Origin: Blakeslea trispora
Lineage: Eukaryota > Mucoromycota > Mucoromycetes > Mucorales > Choanephoraceae
Length of the DNA: 64,000 bases
NCBI GenBank assembly: GCA_025331445.1
Contig: JAIWNE010000008.1
Location: 551,158-615,157 of the forward strand
Reading direction: 5' to 3'
Part shown: in pieces, positions 57,531 through 64,000 of the stretch
How the letters are laid out: every line of letters begins with the position of its first letter
How positions within the stretch are numbered: position 1 is the stretch's first letter
Made by a program: the position numbers and the translations under genes
Notes under the pieces: generated by a model
What the model was told of the DNA's origin: nothing
The model's database searches: none
What the model saw: only the letters and a program-made list of their open reading frames with translations

Positions 57531-58154
57531 CCAAAAAGAGTGAAAAAGAATGATTAATTAGAGAAAAAAGAGAAAAAAAAATATAATTGCATGTATAAAA
57601 AGAGTCAACACAATGCAGAAGCAAATTCAAAGTCACATGACATGTAGAAGTCAGTTTATAAAAATGAGAAACAGAAAGACAAAGTATGTATTAAAGGGGG
57701 CTGCGAGGGTGAAGAATTAAGCTAGATTGGTTTAGATTGGGTTTTGGGAAAGGAAGAGAAGGCAAATATCAAAAAGTACTCTTCACAAGCATTTTATGAT
57801 TTCTGGAAAAAGAAAAAATGAGACAACATTCAAAACCCGAGCTAAACTTGCATAGGAATGACGGATTCTGGTAGACAATGCCTGTCTAATCCATTTTGGT
57901 ATGTCTAATGTTTGCTGAAATCGATATTTCAATCACTATACGAAAACCACAAGACGAGAATATACAGCAGATGAAGCCTATTTATCTTTGACACATCATG
58001 CTATTAGGTGTGTCTTCCATCAATCGGTGAACAGTCACGCGTTTGATTTCATAAGAGAGGGGGGTAAAACACACAGAATGAGAAAAACGCGTTTTTTATT
58101 TTTTTATTTCCCTTTCTTTTTTTATTATACCATATACAAACACTAATTAAAGCA
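57531..58154. other. Divergent intergenic region (promoters of taspase and the SWI3-like gene)
   Basis: No gene. 624 bp between two divergently transcribed genes. A T-rich stretch with TTATACC-like sequence at 58110-58135 precedes the SWI3-like start. No further motifs are evident. Confidence 0.45.
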
Positions 58155-60314
58155 ATGTCAACACCACCTAAAAAACCAAGTATTGACATTGAATACTTTG
58201 AACAGCCTAAAGTCATTGGTTATTTCGAGAGCATCATCAACTCTTTGCGTATCGAACTAGACAAGGCAGGCTGTGTGACCGATTTCACTACACCTGATCT
58301 AAGTTATTTCACAGCTCATTTTCAAAAGTTTCAACTGGATCACCTCAAGAAACAACACGAGACTTATATCCCTTTTGCCTACTTTAACCTACTCTCACTC
58401 ACCACCCGATCCCCACTCTATCATATTCTAAAGTCAGCATACCGATTCAAATCAGAGAGACAGATGGCCGATTGGCGTTGGGATGCACCTGAAGAAACAG
58501 CACACTATCTTCAGATGATTCAGGTCATCAAGGATGACTTGGACAAAGCAGGATTCGAACTCGCAAAGCCTCGTATCTGGTTTTATGAGGCCAGTCAGGA
58601 AGAACAAAAAAAGAAAAAGCATCACTATAGCAACCACCAGGGCCAGCTGAATCATTGGCATGCCTTGGTAGAACAATTGGGAGGTGTGGTCGTCGAGAGC
58701 ATAGAAGAAGCCACGTTTGTGGTTTATCACCAAGAACAGACATTTGATCGATATCATCGTAATTGGCGTATTGTGCATCAAACTGGAACAAAAGAAGAGG
58801 CCTTGATTCACTGGATTGGTTTACCGGATTCTTATAATACGTTGGTCCATTTGGATCAGTGTGCTGAAGAAAGAAAGGAAACAATTCAGCTAGCCAAAGA
58901 CAAACAGCGTGCACCATGGCATGTCAAGTCAAACTGGATTGATGATAGTGCGAAATACAGCGAATGGATGTCACCTCTGGACTATGTCATGTTGGAACAA
59001 CAGACTACACTTAAAAGAAAGGAAGAAAGTGCACCACACGAAGTAGCAGTAAAAAAGACCAAGGTGACAGAAGAACAGACAAGACAAAAGACATGGGCTA
59101 TGGCACGCCAATATATGCCCATTCAACAATTTGAGGTCATCATTCCGTCCTACGCTGCCTGGTTTGATCTAGAGACGATTCATCCTATCGAAACCAAGGG
59201 ACTGCCCGAATTCTTTAATGATAAAAACAAGAGCAAAACTCCCAGCATCTATAAAGAATACCGTGATATTATGATCAACACCTATCGATTAAACCCTATG
59301 GAATACTTGACTGTCACAGCCTGTCGACGTAACATGGCAGGCGATGTGTGTGCTATCATTCGAGTGCATGAATTCTTGGAACAATGGGGGTTGATCAACT
59401 ATCAGATGGATCCTTCGGCTAAACCAACAGCTATTGGCCCACCTTTAGAGGGTCAAGTGAAAGTGGTTGCTGAATTCCCTATGAGCATGACTTATACGCC
59501 TACTAGTAATAGCTCTTCTCTAGATAGCCCTCCAGATGCTTCCCCTACATCCAACACCGACACTACTTCCTCTGCTTCAGACAAGACAATTCAACCTGTA
59601 GCCTCTAAACCTAAAGTAGAAGATCTTCTTCATTTGGATTTACGTAAAGATATCTACAAGCCAACTACGTGTACTGTCTGTGGTCAGGACAACAAAAAGA
59701 AAGGTTACATGTCAACAAAGCAATGGATCTGTGATGATTGTTATGAACCAGAAAAGCATCAGGATGAATTCAACAAGCAACCATGGACAGAGCAAGAAGA
59801 GATGCTGTTGTTGGAAGGATTAGAGATGTTTCCCGAGGATTGGCACAAGATTGCTGACCACGTAAACACAAAGACACGGGATGAGTGTATTCTACATTAT
59901 CTTCGGTTACCTCTGGTGGATCCTACTGACCTTAAAGAAGAAACAAATAAAGCATACAGCCATACTGAAATGGATAACCCCATCATGTCTGTGGTTGCCT
60001 TTTTAGCAGCCAATGTACCTCCTAAAGTAGCTGCCTCTATCCTGTCACAAGAAGAAACAACCGTCAGTCCAACAGAACCTACACAAAATGAACACACGGA
60101 AAAGTTCAATCTGATCCGTGCCAAAATGGATGCTTACTCCGACCGTATCCGTCAATTTGAAAAGCTAGAAGAATGGGTGGATACAGAAAAGAGACAGCTA
60201 GAAAAGGCGCGATGGTTGATTCAGAATGAACATGTGGCGATACGAAAGCAAGTGAATGATATCTGTCATCGTATGTTTCAGCAACAGCCTAATGGTCACA
60301 TTGAACAACAATAA
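58155..60314 (+). CDS. SWIRM-ZZ-SANT chromatin remodeller subunit (SWI3/RSC8/SMARCC-like)
   Basis: Intronless, 719 residues. The order of domains is that of SMARCC1/2: an N-terminal region with the MarR/BRCT-like module (YFEQPKVIGYFESIINSL ... GQLNHWHALVEQLGGVVVES; WRIVHQTGTKEEALIHWIGL), then a SWIRM domain (about 335-420: FEVIIPSYAAWFDLETIHPI ... YLTVTACRRNMAGDVCAI), a ZZ-like zinc finger (CTVCGQ ... ICDDCY, about 508-532), a SANT domain (QPWTEQEEMLLLEGLEMFPE and DECILHYLRLPL), and a C-terminal coiled coil (KLEEWVDTEKRQLEKARW). These subunits form the scaffold core of SWI/SNF and RSC nucleosome remodellers in the nucleus. It has no introns, while neighbouring conserved genes have four to thirteen exons, which is notable. 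It converges with TRM7; the stop is 20 bp from where TRM7's conserved frame would end. Confidence 0.93.
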   Translation: MSTPPKKPSIDIEYFEQPKVIGYFESIINSLRIELDKAGCVTDFTTPDLSYFTAHFQKFQLDHLKKQHETYIPFAYFNLLSLTTRSPLYHILKSAYRFKSERQMADWRWDAPEETAHYLQMIQVIKDDLDKAGFELAKPRIWFYEASQEEQKKKKHHYSNHQGQLNHWHALVEQLGGVVVESIEEATFVVYHQEQTFDRYHRNWRIVHQTGTKEEALIHWIGLPDSYNTLVHLDQCAEERKETIQLAKDKQRAPWHVKSNWIDDSAKYSEWMSPLDYVMLEQQTTLKRKEESAPHEVAVKKTKVTEEQTRQKTWAMARQYMPIQQFEVIIPSYAAWFDLETIHPIETKGLPEFFNDKNKSKTPSIYKEYRDIMINTYRLNPMEYLTVTACRRNMAGDVCAIIRVHEFLEQWGLINYQMDPSAKPTAIGPPLEGQVKVVAEFPMSMTYTPTSNSSSLDSPPDASPTSNTDTTSSASDKTIQPVASKPKVEDLLHLDLRKDIYKPTTCTVCGQDNKKKGYMSTKQWICDDCYEPEKHQDEFNKQPWTEQEEMLLLEGLEMFPEDWHKIADHVNTKTRDECILHYLRLPLVDPTDLKEETNKAYSHTEMDNPIMSVVAFLAANVPPKVAASILSQEETTVSPTEPTQNEHTEKFNLIRAKMDAYSDRIRQFEKLEEWVDTEKRQLEKARWLIQNEHVAIRKQVNDICHRMFQQQPNGHIEQQ

Positions 60315-60360
60315 AACATTACTATTATTACTATTTATTTATTATAAAAGTTGTTTCGCT

Positions 60361-61388
60361 TTAATGCCATGGCAGTCTTATAAGGTGCAGTAATAGGAGG
60401 TTGTAAGGGATCCAGTTGTTGATAGGATGCCTGTAAAGGATAAGTTCGGTCAGCATCATACCCGTTGAGATCACCACAGGCAATGAAGGGAACAATGGTA
60501 CGATTGGGTCAACCAGTTCATTCATGCCATCGTATTGTAGATCCAAAAGAGGATTGGCCATAGTAGGTGTATAGCCAGCAGGAGGTTGATAGCCTTGACA
60601 GACAATAAAAGATTCAATACTTGAGTTACGTGAACTTCGAGGCTTTGAGCAAGTGACAGTAGGGAAAAAGATCTTGAGTTGACTGTATAACAAAGTGATA
60701 TCTTTACCACGGAAAATCTTGGCTACAAATGTACCTCCAGGACGCAATACATGAGTTGTAATATTCAATGCCTAATAATATCGTGTCAAAAAAAAAGGTC
60801 TCGTTTGGCGTCTAGATCAACTTACAGCCAAGAGTAATTGAGCTTGAATGTATTCATCCATATCATGAAGACCTGTCACATCGGGTGCACCATCACAAAT
60901 CACAATATCTGCTAACCCACCATCAAAGTATGAAATGATCTTTTCGGCTGTAGACTCTTTAGTAATGTCACCCTGTAGCTGAATTACGCCATCCAAAGGA
61001 GCCATAGCTTGTAGATCTACAGCGACGATCTTGTGTTCTTGTTGATTCTCACTAAATGAATGTCTTGTTAGCATACAAACTACAAGTTATTATTGCTATT
61101 ACCTAAGTCGCTTGGAAAGGACTTGAGACCAGCTACCAGGTGCAGCACAGAGATCGACTGCTCTCTGAACACCTTGTAGAAAGTTGAATTCTTCGTCTAA
61201 TTGTAACAGTTTGAAAGCACTTCTAGCACGCCAGCCTTCTTCTTTTGCTAATCGGTAATACTGATCATAAAAAACTAAGTCCTCATGTCAAACCCCCATG
61301 TTCTCTCTCGCACTCTCCCTTCTTTTTTGGTGCGTTCTTCTTTACTATGACTTACAACATCTCTTTTGTCTTTAGATGATTTGCCCAT
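60361..61388 (-). CDS. TRM7: tRNA 2'-O-ribose methyltransferase Trm7/FTSJ1, with a frameshifted 3' end
   Basis: Four exons: 61356-61388, 61103-61260, 60826-61051 and 60361-60771. The protein starts [20 protein letters not shown] and has the SAM-binding [19 protein letters not shown], the catalytic tetrad K (YRLAKEE), D ([11 protein letters not shown]), K ([10 protein letters not shown]) and E (NSSIESFIV), and QLQGDITKE. It methylates positions 32 and 34 of the tRNA anticodon loop, with Trm732 and Trm734 as partners in yeast. As sequenced, the frame after [10 protein letters not shown] becomes nonfamilial and ends at 60361-60363. A shift of one base at about 60504-60509 restores the conserved ending ([20 protein letters not shown] and [11 protein letters not shown]) with a stop at 60335-60337. 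So there is a one-base deletion here, either real or a sequencing error. The whole catalytic domain is intact. Confidence 0.9.
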
Positions 61389-61619
61389 GTTGGTTAGAGT
61401 AATAACACACAAAAAAAAAAATTTCATTGATAGAATTTTAACTTGACACTTTATCGAAAATGATATCCAAAGTCACGTGATATCTAGCAGAATAAACATC
61501 GAATAGGTCATTGATTTGTATAGGCTAAAGTCAAAGGACTGAACAATATCACTAGAAGCAGTAAGACGAGTTTCAAGGGATCATTGGAAACAAGTAGAAA
61601 GCTATTCTTTATAGTCCAA

Positions 61620-62127
61620 TTATTGTTCTTCTTTTTCTGGTGGAGGACCACAAGGTTGAAGCATTTTCTATGTCATTCAGGAAATAAGCATGGCTGAACA
61701 ACGCACATTAACTGTAGAATCTTACCTCCAACATGTTCATTTTAGCGCGTGCCTTAGTTTCGTTTTCTGCAACACTAATATAAGACAGTAAAGAGTTGTG
61801 TCCAACAAACGAAGCAAGTGAATCTCTATACTGGTTGGCTACCCATTCACTAGTTTGCAATTTAAGAAAAAAAAAAGCAAGTGAGTTGATGATCAAGTCG
61901 GTTTTTTAAGAGATTCGACTCATTACTGTTTGATGGTATCGGCATGTCCAGTGCCTACATATTTAGATTGTACTGTATAGAATAAAGTCAATATAAGCTA
62001 AGTTTATAACTATCTATTCTTTCAAATTACAATGTTCGATTTGGCTGTTGATATTTAGTCTATCCTAACCAATGATACCATGTTAGTTATTGCTTCTCTT
62101 CTTTAGTTATTACAGTAAAGTTACCAT
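61620..62127 (-). CDS. SF3B5: Splicing factor 3B subunit 5 (SF3b10)
   Basis: Five exons on the minus strand: 62125-62127 (only the ATG), 62031-62064, 61927-61972, 61726-61849 and 61620-61667. The total is 255 nt, 84 residues, against 86 in humans. The protein reads MDRLNINSQIEHLQSKYVGT, GHADTIKHEWVANQYRDSLA, SFVGHNSLLSYISVAENETK, ARAKMNMLEKMLQPCGPPPE, KEEQ. It is a small subunit of the SF3b complex of the U2 snRNP that holds the branch site during spliceosome assembly. Conservation of the joined sequence makes the structure secure even though the exons are tiny; the start codon stands alone as a coding exon before a 60-nt intron with a CTAAC branch-like site. Confidence 0.92.
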
Positions 62128-62410
62128 TTACACAATTTGTCTTAAACGAAAAAAAAAATATACAAAAAAAAATAAGAGCATAGACATTATCAACCTATGT
62201 CTGTGTGACTCTTAAAGCATTGGGATTCCGGTAGATTAAGCATAAATCAATCAAATTCCCCCCTCTGTGATAGATTGAAAGGCTAAGCCTGCTTAAATCA
62301 AATGAGTTTTATCTTTTTCCCCTTGAGTTTAATTGGTTCCAAAGATAGGTAAAGGACAAACATTACTCCTTTCTATTTATTTGCTTTTCTCTCTCTCTAC
62401 TATTCACAAA

Positions 62411-62920
62411 ATGAATCAAATCGATTTTGAGAAGCTAAACATGCTCACTTATGAAGAGTCTCTATTCAACATCAACCGCTTAAAGTGTGCGCATAATTGG
62501 CATACCATTGCCAAATTCCAAAACTTGATTCACAACATAGATTTCGCAGACCTGCGAAATAGGGATGATATTCTATATAACAAAAAAATACTGTGGGAAA
62601 TGAGTGATGGGTGCTATTCGGAAGAAAGAGAAGCAATTTTTACTGTACATGAGCCGTTTCCAAAGAACGAGTGTTACATCTACGTGTATGCACCTGAATA
62701 TGTCGAGATAATTACCAGAATGAAGAAAAGGTTGAAGCGCATGCAAGACAAGATATGGATGGAAAAGATTGAGCAATACGTGGACAATACAAAAGAGATG
62801 GTAAACGCGTTTTATGATGATGTCGCGACACTGAAGAAGATGGTACATGATCAAGTTCATGTGTACGACCGAGCCAAGTTTGAGAAGACGTTTCGCGTTG
62901 ACTGGGACTTGATGAAATAA
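62411..62920 (+). CDS. Orphan protein, plus-strand copy of an inverted pair
   Basis: Intronless, 169 residues; the ATG at 62411 is preceded by a C/T-rich leader. I recognise no family. The sequence is acidic to basic and helical: MNQIDFEKLNMLTYEESLFN, then RLKCAHNWHTIAKFQNLIHN, ECYIYVYAPEYVEIITRMKK with the basic KKRLKRMQDKIW, and YDDVATLKKMVHDQVHVY, FEKTFRVDWDLMK at the end. There is no signal peptide, membrane helix or zinc motif. The last 145 bp, including the stop, recur exactly on the opposite strand at 63852-63996. It lies 283 bp from the divergent SF3B5 gene. Being duplicated and conserved to the base over the coding end but not in the 3' UTR, it is probably a real gene of a lineage-specific family. 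Confidence 0.7.
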   Translation: MNQIDFEKLNMLTYEESLFNINRLKCAHNWHTIAKFQNLIHNIDFADLRNRDDILYNKKILWEMSDGCYSEEREAIFTVHEPFPKNECYIYVYAPEYVEIITRMKKRLKRMQDKIWMEKIEQYVDNTKEMVNAFYDDVATLKKMVHDQVHVYDRAKFEKTFRVDWDLMK

Positions 62921-62923
62921 AAA
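62779..62923. repeat. 145-bp exact inverted repeat, left copy
   Basis: Identical, as reverse complement, to 63852-63996. It covers the last 46 codons, the stop and the first bases after it. Similarity stops abruptly five A residues into the UTR. Confidence 0.95.
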
Positions 62924-63854
62924 CAAACAAACAGTTCTTTTTTGTTTTAATAAACAAATCGTGTTATTATCTTTTTCCATTTCACAATACAAACAGTCAA
63001 AATAAAGAAACTCATTCTTAGTGCAAAACTAGGCTTGACATTGAAGGAAAACACAAACGCCAATCTCCATGCTAAACTTCACTACCAAAAAATCATTGCT
63101 TGAACAATTTAGAAACTGTCATTCGTAATACTTGATTTGGTACATGATGTGTGAAGTGTACCTTTATCTTTATTCCTGGCATTGTCTCGCCACATCTTTT
63201 TTACTTTTGCTATTTGATAGGAAGGAAAGCCGTATGGTCTTATCTTGGGAGGGTTTTTTTCTTTCTCATAATGAAAAAACTGATAAATCAACACGAAGGA
63301 CTCGTGACAAGGTTTGTAAGAAGCGCATTAAAGCCTACTCTATATTGTGTTACAAACTCTAGCTGTCCAAACCAGCTTTTTTGATTTTCTGAGCAGAGAA
63401 ATAAACGGATACAAAAGTCAAGCCGAAATAGCGTAAAACTGTCGACAAAGAAGATGTTGAATCACCAAATATTGTGATTTCTATTTCCTGTTTATTGACC
63501 AAGGCTTCGTGCAAAGTAGTTTAGGTCATTCATTGCTATCTTTATATGGAATAGTTTATCAGAATTTCTTCTTACAAGTGTTCTTCTGACAAGCATGCAC
63601 GATGACCTTTCTTTTGTTGTTGTCAGAGATGAATTGATTTGTTCATCAATTATCGTGTCTTTGAGAAAAGAATTTTTTGCATTTGTAGCTTGAATGCTCA
63701 TACACTCATTTAAATAGAATTTCCTGAACAGACATGGCTTTAAGTTTTCGCAAAGTATTTTAAGTGGAAACGGGGTAAACAAATAATGCTATGTTGTAAA
63801 AAAGAAGAACATATATATAAATTTTATTCCTTTAAAACCAAATTAGATTCATTT
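62924..63854. other. Spacer between the inverted orphan copies
   Basis: No gene supported; ORFs at 63109-63294, 63132-63384 and 63492-63782 have no motifs. About 0.93 kb of ordinary AT-rich sequence separates the two tail-to-tail copies. Confidence 0.45.
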
Positions 63855-63996
63855 TTATTTCATCAAGTCCCAGTCAACGCGAAACGTCTTCTCAAACTTG
63901 GCTCGGTCGTACACATGAACTTGATCATGTACCATCTTCTTCAGTGTCGCGACATCATCATAAAACGCGTTTACCATCTCTTTTGTATTGTCCACG
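63852..63996. repeat. 145-bp exact inverted repeat, right copy
   Basis: The mirror copy of 62779-62923. The four bases beyond it (63997-64000) already differ from the left copy, consistent with a one-base deletion or a substitution just before the window ends. Confidence 0.95.
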
Positions 63997-64000
63997 ATTG
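63855..64000 (-). CDS. Orphan protein, minus-strand copy, 3' end only
   Basis: Partial gene cut by the window edge. It encodes the C-terminal 46 residues VDNTKEMVNAFYDDVATLKK ... FRVDWDLMK, identical in protein and DNA to the end of the copy at 62411-62920, with the stop at 63855-63857. The base sequence departs from the other copy at the very edge (CAATCGTGG against CAATACGTGG), which may mean a frameshift in one copy or simply divergence. The rest lies outside the window, so it cannot be told whether it is intact. Confidence 0.65.
   Translation of the reverse strand, partial: IVDNTKEMVNAFYDDVATLKKMVHDQVHVYDRAKFEKTFRVDWDLMK

Overview
The window is AT-rich eukaryotic DNA. Its genes carry many short GT-AG introns (mostly 50-100 nt, several with CTAAC-type branch sites), intergenic DNA is full of homopolymer and microsatellite tracts, and the gene content fits an early-diverging filamentous fungus of the Mucoromycota, probably Mucorales. 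Pointers to that group are a trisporoid/CarS-type carotenoid oxygenase, a Chs4/Skt5-like SEL1 protein, several F-box proteins and decayed Tc1/mariner and non-LTR elements. The group assignment is inference. No tRNA, rRNA or CRISPR array was found. All exon structures were joined by hand from splice sites, frame closure and recognisable protein motifs.

Layout. 1-26.5 kb is gene-poor: the 3' end of a Chk2/Rad53-type kinase, a SET-domain protein (-), a long perfect-looking hairpin near 4.1-4.3 kb, an NmrA-like protein (+), a Ubc4/5 E2 enzyme (-), an F-box protein interrupted by one in-frame TGA (-), a FYR-domain protein (-), a broken Tc1-like transposon with subterminal iterons, a second F-box protein (+) and a decayed LINE-like element (-). 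26.5-42.7 kb is gene-dense: TBL1/Sif2-like WD40 protein and ATG14 (+), SEL1/Chs4-like protein (-), SRP receptor beta (+), phospholipase D with a 12-nt microexon (-), a stand-alone Utp12-domain protein (-), a tiny membrane protein (+) and a monoacylglycerol lipase (-). 42.7-50.8 kb is a repeat-rich gene desert with tandem repeats, minisatellites and LTR-like blocks. 50.8-64 kb is gene-dense again: a Tc1 relic, an unusual heptad-repeat protein, a rhomboid protease, a carotenoid oxygenase lacking two apparent iron ligands, taspase, an intronless SWI3/RSC8-like subunit, TRM7 with a one-base frameshift, SF3B5, and an orphan gene present twice in inverted orientation with 145 identical bases.

The conserved genes are housekeeping functions (ubiquitination, chromatin, autophagy, secretion, lipid turnover, splicing, tRNA and rRNA maturation) with no operon-like logic. 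Several convergent pairs have 3' ends only 20-65 bp apart (ATG14/SEL1, SRPRB/PLD, SWI3/TRM7). The parts most worth a second look are the inverted orphan pair, the duplicated-module coiled-coil protein, the altered carotenoid oxygenase and the interrupted F-box and TRM7 reading frames.
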